Source of the DNA: Myxococcales bacterium
GTDB taxonomy: Bacteria > Myxococcota_A > Bradymonadia > Bradymonadales > GCA-2716585
Direction: 5' to 3'
Assembly (NCBI GenBank): GCA_002716585.1
Contig: PBBL01000061.1
Location: 1 to 37,477 of the forward strand
Length of the DNA stretch: 37,477 bases
This document shows, piece after piece, positions 1 to 8,669 of this stretch; within the stretch, counting starts at the first letter, position 1, and the number at the start of each line of letters is the position of its first letter. Position numbers and translations under genes: made by a program. Below the pieces are notes generated by a model that searched no databases, was not told the origin of the DNA, and worked only from the letters and a program-made list of their open reading frames with translations.

Positions 1-3000
1 CCCAGCCCACGGCGTCCACCGGCGTGCCGGTGTTCAGCTCCGAGTCCCAGCCCGTGTAGAGCACGAGCGACTCCTCGCCGTTCTGGAGGTCGCTCGTGTC
101 GCCGCCGCTGCGGCCCAGCGTCGCCCAGTCCACGCCGAGGTTCGCCACGCCCAGATCGCCGATGACCAGGAAGCCGCTTGAGTTCAAGGCCAGCCCCGTC
201 AGGTCGATCTCCCAGATGATCGCGCCGTTGCTGCCGTTGTAGTGCACCAGCGTGTGCCCTTCGAGCGACGCGCCCGGCTGACCGTAGAGTTCGATGAACT
301 CGGCGCCGTCGGTGCTCGGGTTGTCGTAGACCACCTCGTTGATGCTGAGCGCGGTCGTCGGCCCCGAGCTGAGGTCGTAGCCCAGCGGCGCGATGCCGGT
401 CGAGTCGGGGTCGCCGTCGCCGATGCCCACCTGGGTCAGCGACGGGCCGGGGCTCACGTCGATGAAGTGCAGGATGAACGACCCGTCCACGAACAGCGTG
501 TACTGGAACTTGTTCGGGTAGTCGTCGCCCCAGAAGGGCACCCCGTCGAAGCTCACCACCAGACGATCGGCGTACGGATCGATGGTGATCGTACCCCCAG
601 CGCCCGGGTCGAGGTCGGCGAGCATCCCCATGAGGGGCACGGCGTAGAAGTTGTTCAGCGTCACCTCAAACACCTGGAACTCCTCACCAAACGTCAGGTA
701 GCCGTTGGAGGAGATGTAGACGTCCGTGTAGGGCACCCCGAAGAACGGGAAGGACCCCATCTGCGTCAGCGAGAAGAAGAAGCTCTCCTCGTCGCCCAGC
801 TCGATCTGCTGAGTCGCCGGGCTGCTCCCGGGCTGCTCGATGAACTCGGGGATGCCCGGGTTCGGGAACCAGACGTACCCCTCCGGCGCCGTGAAGTCGG
901 GCACGAAGATCAGGCTGACGCCCGACAGGTCGTACACGTTCTGGGCGCCGAAGAACTCGTCGATGCCGAACGCGCGCTCCGCCGGGGGCGCGGTGTCCAG
1001 GAAGTCCACCTCAGGCGGCAGCGGCGGCGTCGTGACGCCGTTGGACAGGCCCGCGATGGCGTCCAGGACGCCCGAGCCCGTCGTCAGGTAGTGCAGCGAC
1101 ACCTCGCCGGTCGCCTGGGACCAGACGATCTGGAAGGTCAGCTCCTCGTCCACCCCGGGGCGCGAGAAGCCCACCCAGGAGAAGGTCGCGAAGGCGTCGT
1201 AGATGTCGACCGTGGCCGCCCCGCTCGCGGGATCGAGCGCCGTGTGGAGCGCCGCGATCTGAGGCAGGTTGAAGAGGTTGAAGCCCTCGTTGGCCGGCGT
1301 GCCCGTCGCGGGCGCGCCGAAGGTCACCGTGCCGTTGCTGCTCACGTAGATGTCGGTGAAGAGCTGCCCGTAGAAGGGCACCGCCTGCCCGCCGAAGTTG
1401 AACGGCACCGGATCGACCACCTGGAAGTTGAGCGGGAAGCTGCTGAACGTGCCGCCGCCCGGCGTGAAGGGGAGCGTCTCCAGCCCCTCGGTGACCTCGT
1501 AGGTGTAGCCCTGCGGCGCGTTCACGTTCGGCGTGAACGCGATGCTGGTCCCCGCCAGATCCACCGGGGAGTCGTCGAAGTACTCGAAGATGCCCCGCGC
1601 CGCGAGCGACGGGCACTCGCCGACCCCCGAGCAGTCGGGGTCGTCGCAGTCCTCCAGGCCGTCGAAGTCCTCGTCGCCCGCGGCGTCGCAGATCTCGGGG
1701 CCGCCCACGTCGATCACGATCCGGTAGTCGGTCGCCTCGCCAGGATCGGCGTCGTAGGACGAGACGACGACGAAGACCCGGGTGCTCGCGAGCGCCCGGA
1801 CGGTGAAGCCGCCCGACTCGTCCACGCCGAGGTCCTCCGCCGCGGGGCAGAAGCCCCGGTCGCCGCACTCGGCCTGGAGGCGCAGCACGGAGTCCACGCC
1901 GCCCTCCTCGCGCACGTAGAGGACGTCGTCCAGCTCCAGGTCGATCGCGAACACCGCGTCAGGCGCCGTCGGGCTCGCGCCGATGACGTCGCACGAGGCG
2001 TCGTTGAACTCCAGCACATTGCTGAAGTCGTTGAAGAAGTTGGCCCCCTCCGCCACAAAGCCCGCGGTCACCACCGGCGCCTCCTCACAGACGAAGCCGC
2101 CGCCGCCGCCCACCAGGTCGCTCTCCTCGGGGAAGAAGAGGGAGCTGAGCGGATCGCCGTCGCCGAGGCCGACCACGGCCTCCTGAAGGTCGGGGTCCAG
2201 CTTGCCGTAGGCGAAGGTGACCGTGCCGTCCTGATTCAGCACGACCTGGAAGGTGTTGGGCTCCATCAGCCCCACGCCGGGCACGTCCAGCCACGTCACC
2301 ACGATCTCGGCGTCGAAGATATCGACCGTCACGCTCCCCTGGGTCGGGTCGAGCGCCGCCATCAGCGGCGCGACGCGCGGCAGGTTGAACAGCGTCAGGC
2401 CGTCCGCCGAGGGCTCGGTCGTGTCCAGATCCCCGAAGGTGATGTTGCCGTTGGCGTTGATGTACAGCTCCGTGTAGGGCACCCCGAAGTAGGTGAACGT
2501 CGCGCCGCCCAGGTCGAGGACGATCGTGTCGTCCGGCGTCGTGAACTGCGCGGGCAGCGACACCGTGCCGCTGCCGGGCTGCACCGGCAGCACGTTGTCC
2601 GAGGTCGCCTCGTACGTGTAGCCCGCGGCGATGCCCAGATCGGGCGTGAACACGATGATCGTCTCCTCGACGTCGATCGGCTCCTGGTCGAAGTACTCGT
2701 AGACGCCCCGCGCGCCCTCGATCAGCGGGCAGTCACCCACGCCGTTGCACTCGGGGTCGAAGCAGTCCACCAGGCCGTCGAAGTCCTCGTCCTCGTTGTT
2801 GTCGCAGATCTCGTTCTGGCTGTAGCGGAAGCGCAGGTCGTAGGCGCCGCCCGCCAGCTCCTCCGGCACCGAGACGATCAGCGTGAACACCAGCTCCTCC
2901 GCCGGAGGCGCCGTCGCCGTGATCGCCTGGTCGTCGCGCGCCGCGAACACACACGCCTCCGTCGCCCCGCAGCTGTCCTGGATCGAGAAGGTCGCCTCGA

Positions 3001-5011
3001 CCTCGCCCAGCTCCGCGATCTGCACCGCGCTGCCCGCGGGCACGATCACCTCGAAGACCGCTTCGCGCGCGTCGCCGCCCGGCTCCTGGCAGGACGCGTC
3101 GGTCAGCACAAACGCGTCCGTGAAGTCCGCCGCGAAGCTGCCACCGGCCAGCGTGGTCTCGTCGTCGATCCGCGCGGGGTTGCCGCAGTCGTCGCCCGAC
3201 GCCAGCGCGCCGCAGAACGCGCCCTCCGCGCCCTCCTCGCACAGCCGCCCGGCCTCCGAGCAGTCCTCGGCGAACTCCGGGTAGAGGCAGCCGTCCTCGT
3301 CCTGCACGCACACCGCCACCTCCGAGCCGTTGCACGAGGTGGCGTCCAGCGCCTCACACGCGTCGTCGCAGGCGCACTCGGTCACCTCGCCGCTGTCGTC
3401 GCAGCTCGTGCGCCCGGTGCACTCGGTGTCCAGCGCGAACACGAAGCAGCCGTCGTTGTTCTCCTGGCAGCTCTCGACGTCGCCGCCCTCGCTGCACCGC
3501 GTCTCACCGTCGGCGCACTCCACGCCGCAGTCCACCACGCACTGCGCCGGGCCCATCATGTCGTCGCAGGTCGAGGTGTCGCTGCACTCCTCGGTGAGCG
3601 TGAACGCGAAGCACCCCCGCACGTCCTCCTGACACGTCTCGACGTCACCCGCCGCGCTGCAACGGGTGTCGTTGGGCATGCACTCCACGCCGCAGTCCAC
3701 CACGCACTGCGCCATGGCGTCCTGGTCGTTGCAGACCTCCCCCTCGGTGCAGTCCTCGGTGAGGTTCAGCACGAGGCAGCCGTCGGCGTCCGCTTCGCAG
3801 GTGACGACGTCACCGTCCGCGTTGCAGCGGGTCGTGTTGGGCGCCTCGCACTCATCGGCGCACTCACAGGTCGCCCCCAGGCCGTCATCCACGCAGCTCT
3901 GGAGCCCGCCGCAGGCGGTGTCCAGCGCGAAGATGAGGCACCCGTCGGGGCCCTCCTGGCAGCTCTCGACGTCGCCGCCCTCGCTGCACCGCGTCGTCCC
4001 CGCGGAGCACTCCACGCCGCAGTCCACCTCGCAGGCCGCCGAGCCGTCCATGTCGTCGCAGACCAGCCCGCCCTGGCAGTCCTCGGTCAGCTCGAACACG
4101 TAACAGCCATCGCCGCCCTCCTGGCACGTCTCGACGTCGCCGTCCATGTTGCAGCGGGTCGCGTCCAGCTCACACTCGCCCGGGCAGTTGTCCACGCACT
4201 GCGCCACGCCGTCCGCCTCGGAGCAGGACTGGCGGTCGGTGCAGTCGGTCGCCATCGCGAAGGCGAAGCAGCCGTCCTCGCCCTCCTGGCACGTCTCGAC
4301 GTCGCCGTCTTCGGTGCAGCGGCTCGTCCCGCTCTGGCACTCGTCCGGGCAGCGCTCCTCACAGGTCGCCGCGCCGTCCGCCTCGACGCAGATCTCGGCG
4401 TCGGTGCAGGCGGTGGAGACCCCGAAGGTGAAGCAGCCGTTGCTGTCCAGCTCGCACGTCTCGACGTCCCCATCCTCACCGCAGCGCTGCGCGTCCGGGG
4501 TGCAGGCCTCGGGGCAGTCAAACTCGCAGGACGCCTCACCGTCGGCCTCGACGCAGATCTCACCGTCCGCGCACTCCTCGCCGACCGCGAAGGCGAAGCA
4601 GCCGTCCTCGCCCTCCTGACACGTCTCGACGTCGCCGCCTTCGGTGCAGCGGCTGGCGCCCTCATCGCACTGGTCTTCGGGGCAGGGGTCCGGGACGCAC
4701 ATGCCATCGACGCACATCTCTCCATCGGTGCACGTCACCCCTTCGCAGGGATCGGAGCCGGTCGTGCTCCCGGTGGTGCCTCCTGTGGTGCCGCCCGTGG
4801 TGCCGCCGGTCGTCCCCCCCGTGGTGCCGCCGGTCATTCCGCCGGTCGTCCCGGTGGTTCCGCCGGTCGTCCCGCCGGTGCCTGAGCCGGTCGTGTTGCT
4901 GCTCGTGCCTGGGTCGATGTTGCTGTCACCGGGGTCGTCATCAGCGCAACCTAGGTAGAATGAGCTGAGGAGCATACCCACGATCACAAGCGTGAACGTA
5001 TTCTGCATCAT
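1..5011 (-). CDS. Giant modular cysteine-rich lipoprotein with lamin-tail domain (3' end outside window)
   Basis: About 1670 residues are visible; the frame is still open at base 1, so the C-terminus is missing. The start at 5011 (ATGATG) has a GGAG five bases upstream. Residues 1-22 form a lipoprotein signal ending in YLGC, so the product is probably anchored in the outer membrane. Then come a Thr/Gly linker (about 44-84), nine cysteine modules of roughly 50 residues (eight carry a GDVETC-like core; plus-strand 3270-4700), and two copies of a larger unit: a PPC-like beta-sandwich, a DEDFDGLxDCxDPxC motif and a beta-rich domain with a YxxxYISSNGxxTFG core resembling nidogen-type domains. A third copy of the last domain follows, and then a lamin-tail (LTD) domain (SINEVVYDN...AEFIEL, plus-strand 1-370). 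Function unknown; a surface adhesion or matrix role is inference. Domain names are from motif recognition only. Confidence 0.85.
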   Translation of the reverse strand, partial: MMQNTFTLVIVGMLLSSFYLGCADDDPGDSNIDPGTSSNTTGSGTGGTTGGTTGTTGGMTGGTTGGTTGGTTGGTTGGTTGSTTGSDPCEGVTCTDGEMCVDGMCVPDPCPEDQCDEGASRCTEGGDVETCQEGEDGCFAFAVGEECADGEICVEADGEASCEFDCPEACTPDAQRCGEDGDVETCELDSNGCFTFGVSTACTDAEICVEADGAATCEERCPDECQSGTSRCTEDGDVETCQEGEDGCFAFAMATDCTDRQSCSEADGVAQCVDNCPGECELDATRCNMDGDVETCQEGGDGCYVFELTEDCQGGLVCDDMDGSAACEVDCGVECSAGTTRCSEGGDVESCQEGPDGCLIFALDTACGGLQSCVDDGLGATCECADECEAPNTTRCNADGDVVTCEADADGCLVLNLTEDCTEGEVCNDQDAMAQCVVDCGVECMPNDTRCSAAGDVETCQEDVRGCFAFTLTEECSDTSTCDDMMGPAQCVVDCGVECADGETRCSEGGDVESCQENNDGCFVFALDTECTGRTSCDDSGEVTECACDDACEALDATSCNGSEVAVCVQDEDGCLYPEFAEDCSEAGRLCEEGAEGAFCGALASGDDCGNPARIDDETTLAGGSFAADFTDAFVLTDASCQEPGGDAREAVFEVIVPAGSAVQIAELGEVEATFSIQDSCGATEACVFAARDDQAITATAPPAEELVFTLIVSVPEELAGGAYDLRFRYSQNEICDNNEDEDFDGLVDCFDPECNGVGDCPLIEGARGVYEYFDQEPIDVEETIIVFTPDLGIAAGYTYEATSDNVLPVQPGSGTVSLPAQFTTPDDTIVLDLGGATFTYFGVPYTELYINANGNITFGDLDTTEPSADGLTLFNLPRVAPLMAALDPTQGSVTVDIFDAEIVVTWLDVPGVGLMEPNTFQVVLNQDGTVTFAYGKLDPDLQEAVVGLGDGDPLSSLFFPEESDLVGGGGGFVCEEAPVVTAGFVAEGANFFNDFSNVLEFNDASCDVIGASPTAPDAVFAIDLELDDVLYVREEGGVDSVLRLQAECGDRGFCPAAEDLGVDESGGFTVRALASTRVFVVVSSYDADPGEATDYRIVIDVGGPEICDAAGDEDFDGLEDCDDPDCSGVGECPSLAARGIFEYFDDSPVDLAGTSIAFTPNVNAPQGYTYEVTEGLETLPFTPGGGTFSSFPLNFQVVDPVPFNFGGQAVPFYGQLFTDIYVSSNGTVTFGAPATGTPANEGFNLFNLPQIAALHTALDPASGAATVDIYDAFATFSWVGFSRPGVDEELTFQIVWSQATGEVSLHYLTTGSGVLDAIAGLSNGVTTPPLPPEVDFLDTAPPAERAFGIDEFFGAQNVYDLSGVSLIFVPDFTAPEGYVWFPNPGIPEFIEQPGSSPATQQIELGDEESFFFSLTQMGSFPFFGVPYTDVYISSNGYLTFGEEFQVFEVTLNNFYAVPLMGMLADLDPGAGGTITIDPYADRLVVSFDGVPFWGDDYPNKFQYTLFVDGSFILHFIDVSPGPSLTQVGIGDGDPDSTGIAPLGYDLSSGPTTALSINEVVYDNPSTDGAEFIELYGQPGASLEGHTLVHYNGSNGAIIWEIDLTGLALNSSGFLVIGDLGVANLGVDWATLGRSGGDTSDLQNGEESLVLYTGWDSELNTGTPVDAVGW
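4760..4882 (-). repeat. Thr-Thr-Gly-Gly coding tandem repeat
   Basis: Degenerate 12-base tandem repeat inside the giant lipoprotein gene, encoding about ten TTGG units (residues 44-84) between the lipidated cysteine and the cysteine modules. It probably acts as a flexible spacer away from the membrane. Near-identical units make it prone to length change. Confidence 0.75.
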
Positions 5012-5063
5012 GACATCTCCGTCTGGGGTGGAAGCCGTGAAGGGTTCGCGTGGTACCGATCAT

Positions 5064-5092
5064 ATGAGAGCGGCGAGGTGGGTCGTTGTCAA
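5064..5092 (-). promoter_or_regulatory. Candidate promoter of the giant lipoprotein gene
   Basis: On the minus strand a perfect TTGACA lies at 5092-5087. Seventeen bases further is TCTCAT (5069-5064), a 4/6 match to the -10 box; a better TATGAT lies at 5064-5059 but with 22-base spacing. The -35 box sits in the loop of the 13-bp inverted repeat at 5066-5108. About 50 bases separate it from the start codon. Confidence 0.45.
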
Positions 5093-5108
5093 CCTCCTCG
5101 CCGCTCTC
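5066..5108 (-). terminator. 13-bp inverted repeat downstream of the aminotransferase gene
   Basis: GAGAGCGGCGAGG (5066-5078) pairs perfectly with CCTCGCCGCTCTC (5096-5108) across a 17-base loop, starting 20 bases after the aminotransferase stop. There is no T-run after it on the minus strand, so intrinsic termination is uncertain. The loop carries the candidate -35 box of the next gene, so it could also be an operator. Confidence 0.5.
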
Positions 5109-5128
5109 CCCGTGTTGTGGGGGTTGGT

Positions 5129-6340
5129 TCAGGAGAGGGCGCTCAGCCCCTCGGCGATCCGGGCGCAGCCCTTCTCGATGTTGGCGTCGCTGGTCGCGTA
5201 GGAGAGGCGCGCGTGGCCAGGGGCGCCGAAGGCCGAGCCCGGCACGATCGCGACGTTGTGGTGGTTGAGCAGGTAGGTGGCCAGCGCGACGTCGTCCGCG
5301 ATGGGGCCGTCGGGGCCAGTCCGACCGATGTAGGCGCTGAAGTCCGGGAAGACGTAGAAGGCGCCCTTGGGTTCGAGGCAGGTGACCCCGTCGATCGCCC
5401 GCAGCAGCTTGACGGTGAGCTTCCGGCGCCGGTCGAAGTGCTCCAGCATGGCGGGCAGCTCGGGCTGAGGCCTGTTGAACGCCTCGATCGACGCGGTCTG
5501 CACGAAGGCCGTGATGTTGGAGGTGGACTGGCTCTGGAGCTTGGCGACCGCCTTGGTCACGTGCACAGGGCCGACCATGAAGCCCATCCGCCAGCCGGTC
5601 ATCGCGTGGGACTTCGAGAGGCCGTCCACGGTGATCGTCAGGTCGGCGAGGCCGTCGCGCAGGAGCGCGAACTCAGTCGCCTCCGCCCCGCCGTAGACCA
5701 GCTTCCCATAGATCGCGTCGTAGAGGACCACGATCCGGTGCTCCAGGACGACGTCGGCGATCGCCTCCAGCTCCTCGCGGGTGTAGACCGCGCCGGTGGG
5801 GTTGCTGGGGCTGTTGAGGACGAGGGCCTTGGTCTTCGGGGTGATGGCGGCGGCGAGCTGCTCGGCGGTGATCTTGAACCCCTGCTCCAGGCCACCCGAG
5901 ATGAAGACCGGGCGGCCTCCGGCGAGGATCGCCTGGCTCGGGTAGGAGACCCAGTAGGGGGCGGGGATGATCACCTCGTCGCCCGGATCGATGAGCACCT
6001 GGTTCAAGGCGTAGAGGGTGTGCTTGGCGCCGCACGAGACGGCGACGTTGGCCGGGGTGACGTCGTAGCCGCGGGCGTTGTAGTCCGCGGCGATCGCCTC
6101 CAGCAGCTCGGGCATCCCGCCGACGTTGGTGTAGCGGGTGTGACCCTCGTCGATGGCGCGCTTGGCCGCCTCGCGGATCCGCTCCGGGGTGTCGAAGTCC
6201 GGCTGACCTGCGCCGAAGCTGACGATGTCGCGCCCCTCCGACTTGAGACGCGCCGCCAACGCCGTCACGGCGAGCGTGGGCGACGGCTGCACGGTCTGGA
6301 TGAGCTGGTTGAGCTGAATGGGTTGGGTCTGATTGGACAT
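5129..6340 (-). CDS. Class I pyridoxal-phosphate aminotransferase (aspartate aminotransferase type)
   Basis: 403 residues, normal length for the family. It transfers the amino group between aspartate (or a related amino acid) and 2-oxoglutarate using PLP in the cytoplasm. Visible motifs are NSPSNPTG (176-183, with the PLP-contacting Asn180), the YDAIY segment with Asp208 and Tyr211, the Schiff-base lysine Lys243 in DGLSKSHAMTGWRMG, and a C-terminal Arg in GHARLSY for the substrate carboxylate. The sequence resembles the Ib subgroup typical of Bacillus and Thermus enzymes. The ATG at 6340 has only a weak ribosome site. It lies 80 bases downstream of coaD and probably belongs to the same transcript. 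Substrate specificity cannot be read from sequence; a prephenate or kynurenine aminotransferase is possible. Confidence 0.93.
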   Translation of the reverse strand: MSNQTQPIQLNQLIQTVQPSPTLAVTALAARLKSEGRDIVSFGAGQPDFDTPERIREAAKRAIDEGHTRYTNVGGMPELLEAIAADYNARGYDVTPANVAVSCGAKHTLYALNQVLIDPGDEVIIPAPYWVSYPSQAILAGGRPVFISGGLEQGFKITAEQLAAAITPKTKALVLNSPSNPTGAVYTREELEAIADVVLEHRIVVLYDAIYGKLVYGGAEATEFALLRDGLADLTITVDGLSKSHAMTGWRMGFMVGPVHVTKAVAKLQSQSTSNITAFVQTASIEAFNRPQPELPAMLEHFDRRRKLTVKLLRAIDGVTCLEPKGAFYVFPDFSAYIGRTGPDGPIADDVALATYLLNHHNVAIVPGSAFGAPGHARLSYATSDANIEKGCARIAEGLSALS

Positions 6341-6420
6341 GGCGATGGGGTCGCTCGTTTCAGGGCGGTCACCAGAGCGGGACCGGAGTTGCCGTGTTTA
6401 GCGTTCGTGCGTGCGCGTGT

Positions 6421-6906
6421 TCATGACGGGAACCGGGCGCTCAGGCGCCGGGCGACGTGGTCGGGGACCGCGGAGGAGACGTCTCCACCGAACCGGGCCA
6501 CCTCCTTGATCAGGCTGCTGCTGATGTGCGTCGTCTGCGGGGAGGCGGCGAGGAAGACGGTCTCGATGGTGGGCGCGAGGGTGCGGTTCATGTGGGTCAT
6601 CTGAAGCTCATACTCAAAGTCACCCGAGGTCCGCAGCCCTCGCAGGATCGCCACGGCGCCCTTGCGCCTGGCGTAATCGACCAGCAGGCAGTCGGAGAAG
6701 GTGTCCAACACCACCCCGTCGTGGCCCTGGAACTCGTCTTCGATGATCGCGAGCCGCTCGTCGAGGGAGAAGAGCGGCTGCTTACGGATGTTCACCGCGA
6801 CCGCGATGACGATCTGATCGAAGATCGCCAGGCCGCGACGTATAATGTCGACGTGTCCACAGGTCAAGGGATCGAAGGATCCCGGGTAGATGGCGATTCG
6901 GCTCAC
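6421..6906 (-). CDS. coaD: Phosphopantetheine adenylyltransferase
   Basis: 161 residues, the usual length. It catalyses the penultimate step of coenzyme A synthesis, joining 4'-phosphopantetheine and ATP to give dephospho-CoA. The N-terminus has the nucleotidyltransferase signature YPGSFDPLTCGH with its TxGH-like motif; RGLRTSGDFEYE and the HISSSLIKE segment are further family hallmarks. The start is GTG at 6906, and its bases overlap the rsmD stop in a GTGA arrangement, which indicates translational coupling. The rsmD-coaD pair is a widespread bacterial gene order. Confidence 0.97.
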   Translation of the reverse strand: MSRIAIYPGSFDPLTCGHVDIIRRGLAIFDQIVIAVAVNIRKQPLFSLDERLAIIEDEFQGHDGVVLDTFSDCLLVDYARRKGAVAILRGLRTSGDFEYELQMTHMNRTLAPTIETVFLAASPQTTHISSSLIKEVARFGGDVSSAVPDHVARRLSARFPS

Positions 6907-7487
6907 GGCGCGCTCTCCTCCTCCGGGTCGGGTTCAACCGCCCACAGCGACACCCGGACGTCACCGTAGGCGCGGGTCGTGAGGTGCTCCAGCAGCCCAC
7001 AGGGGGCCAGCGGCTCATCCGGGCCGTGCTCGGCGCAGATAAGCGCGCCAGGCGCCAGCAGTTGACGGCGGCGCTCGGCGAGGGCGGTCAGCACGGGCAT
7101 CACCCGGTGATCCGCGTAGGGCGGGTCGAGCAGGACGAGGCCGAAGGGGCCGCTCAGGCGCTCGAGGGCGCGCACGGCGTCGCCGCGCACGATTCGGCCC
7201 CTCTCAGCGGCGTCTACGCGCGTCAGGTTCTCACGGACGAGCGCCAGCGCGCCGCGATCGGCGTCCACGAACACTGCGCGGGCGGCGCCGCGGCTGAGCG
7301 CCTCGCACCCCAGCGCCCCCGTCCCGGCGAACAGGTCGAGGACCGCCGCCCCCTCCAGCTCAAGCCGCGCCTGGAGGACGCTGAACAGCGCCTCGCGCAC
7401 CCGATCGGTGGTCGGGCGGATCTGACGCCTCCCGCGTCCGGGGGTCGCCAGGCGACGCCCTCGGGCTGTCCCTGAGATGATCCGCAT
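6903..7487 (-). CDS. rsmD: 16S rRNA (guanine(966)-N(2))-methyltransferase
   Basis: 194 residues when started at the ATG at 7487, which has a GGAG eight bases upstream and begins with the family's usual MRIISGTARGRRL. The reading frame is open further upstream but that extension has no family features. It methylates G966 of 16S rRNA using S-adenosylmethionine. Motifs: RPTTDRVREALFSVL near the N-terminus, the SAM-binding loop LDLFAGTGALGCEALSRGA, and the catalytic DPPY in LLDPPYAD. It overlaps coaD by four bases. Confidence 0.96.
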   Translation of the reverse strand: MRIISGTARGRRLATPGRGRRQIRPTTDRVREALFSVLQARLELEGAAVLDLFAGTGALGCEALSRGAARAVFVDADRGALALVRENLTRVDAAERGRIVRGDAVRALERLSGPFGLVLLDPPYADHRVMPVLTALAERRRQLLAPGALICAEHGPDEPLAPCGLLEHLTTRAYGDVRVSLWAVEPDPEEESAP

Positions 7488-7813
7488 AGTCCGCTCTCCA
7501 CGCTCCTCGTTGAGCGCTCGCCCACCGAGCAGACACCTCCTAGCACAGCGACACCACAGCGTCCAACCAGGGCGGCACATTGGCGCTACCCAACGCGCCG
7601 TGTTTTGGTGTAGGATATCTTGCCCTTCGACGTTCAGGATGAGCTGGAGGAGCCCTGGCCGGTTGGCGAGCCGGGGCAAAATCACCCGACGGTGAATATC
7701 ACCCGTGACCCCCCGTCGAAGAGACTGCCGCGCTTGAGCGGACACAGAATGAATGACCCACGGACACGATGCATACCCTCCACCGAGAGGGGACAGCGAA
7801 GGAGCCCTTTGAC
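7488..7813. other. Divergent intergenic region with operator-like repeats
   Basis: This 326-base region separates rsmD (-) from the thioredoxin-fold gene (+). It contains a direct repeat ATCACCCG (7681-7688 and 7698-7705), an inverted repeat GGTGA-ATA-TCACC (7691-7703), short GC hairpins at 7582-7599 and around 7658-7673, and a CCCTC/GAGGG hairpin just before the AAGGAG ribosome site of the downstream gene. A TAGGAT at 7611 is -10-like but has no -35 at good spacing. I find no convincing gene in it. Confidence 0.4.
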
Positions 7814-8461
7814 ATGAATGCCCAGCTTCACACCCCTCAAGCCGCCACTGGCCTCTCACGTCGCCCCTGGGGCCTTATGATGATCGCTGCCCTGGTTGGG
7901 ATGTCCATGCTCCTGGCCAGCGGATCGGCGCTCGCGGAGCCCAAGCCCACCGACTGGAGCGCCAAGGACGTCAAGGGCCGCTCCGTGAGCACGGACAAGT
8001 ACCGCGGCAAGGTGACGATGGTCATCATCAACTCGCCGGACAAGCGCGACGCCGTCAAGCCGCTGAGCAAGAAGCTGACGCTGCGCTACGGCGACAACAA
8101 CAAGGTCGATCAGATCACGATCGTCGATCTCACCGACGCCCCCATGACCTGGTCCGCCGCCGAGGCCGCCACCGGCAAGGTGACCAGCGAGATCGCCAAG
8201 ACCCACGACCGCACCGTCAAGCGCATCAACGGCTGGCTCAAGGAGGCCGGCAAGAAGCCGATCCGCGGCCTCGACCGCAAGATGCACATCGTGCTCGACT
8301 GGGACGGCAAGATCATCAAGAAGTACAAGTACTGGGACACCAAGAAGTTCATCACCGTCGTCGTCGTCAACCAGCACGGCGACCCCATCGGCTCCTTCAA
8401 GGGCAACCAACTCGACAAGCTCATGAAGGCCGTTGACGCGGCGGTCGGTGAACTCGAGTAG
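7814..8461 (+). CDS. Exported thioredoxin-fold protein without cysteines
   Basis: 215 residues from the ATG at 7814, which has AAGGAG at suitable distance; an upstream ATG at 7769 would add 15 residues but lacks such a site. Residues 1-41 form a signal peptide (twin arginine at 16-17, hydrophobic core, ASGSALA cleavage site). The mature protein reads like a redoxin/thioredoxin fold (DVKGRSVSTDKYRGKVTMVII near the start, a late VLDWDGKI strand), possibly akin to the YtfJ family. There is no cysteine anywhere, so it cannot be a disulphide oxidoreductase of the usual kind. It is lysine-rich and probably periplasmic. A single gene followed by a hairpin terminator. Function unknown. Confidence 0.85.
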   Translation: MNAQLHTPQAATGLSRRPWGLMMIAALVGMSMLLASGSALAEPKPTDWSAKDVKGRSVSTDKYRGKVTMVIINSPDKRDAVKPLSKKLTLRYGDNNKVDQITIVDLTDAPMTWSAAEAATGKVTSEIAKTHDRTVKRINGWLKEAGKKPIRGLDRKMHIVLDWDGKIIKKYKYWDTKKFITVVVVNQHGDPIGSFKGNQLDKLMKAVDAAVGELE

Positions 8462-8487
8462 GCGCCCTCCCCCATCCTGCCCCACAG

Positions 8488-8519
8488 ACCCCCTCCGGGA
8501 CACACCCCCGTGAGGGGGT
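8488..8519 (+). terminator. Hairpin terminator after the thioredoxin-fold gene
   Basis: ACCCCCTC (8488-8495) pairs perfectly with GAGGGGGT (8512-8519), followed by TTTGT. It starts 27 bases after the stop codon. The 16-base loop itself holds CACCCCCGT, which could form an alternative stem. Confidence 0.65.
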
Positions 8520-8534
8520 TTGTAGCTCTGTCGC

Positions 8535-8565
8535 TGGACGACCCCTCGCCCCGTTGTGGTATACA
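8535..8565 (+). promoter_or_regulatory. Candidate extended -10 promoter
   Basis: TGGTATACA at 8557-8565 is an extended -10 (TGnTATACA). A weak TGGACG lies 19 bases upstream (8535-8540). The element sits inside an inverted repeat TTGTG-N5-CACAA (8554-8568). It is about 105 bases before the HARE-HTH gene and just past the preceding terminator. Confidence 0.5.
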
Positions 8566-8669
8566 CAAGCGCTCACGCGGCGCAGCGCCGCACATCGACG
8601 CCCAACCCCACACCGGATCGCGCAGCGAGCGTCAGCCCTCGCGAGCCGGGTTCACTCGGAGGCGCACGG

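Noticed and set aside
242..4885. A 1547-codon open frame on the plus strand, antisense to the giant lipoprotein gene.
   Set aside because: It is low-complexity, rich in Arg, Val, Ala, His and Glu, has no family features, and mirrors the repeat structure of the real minus-strand gene, which has a signal peptide, ribosome site and recognisable domains. GC bias keeps the antisense frame free of stops.
7488..7859. N-terminal extension of rsmD by 124 codons.
   Set aside because: RsmD proteins begin with MRIIxG; the ATG at 7487 gives exactly that with a good ribosome site.
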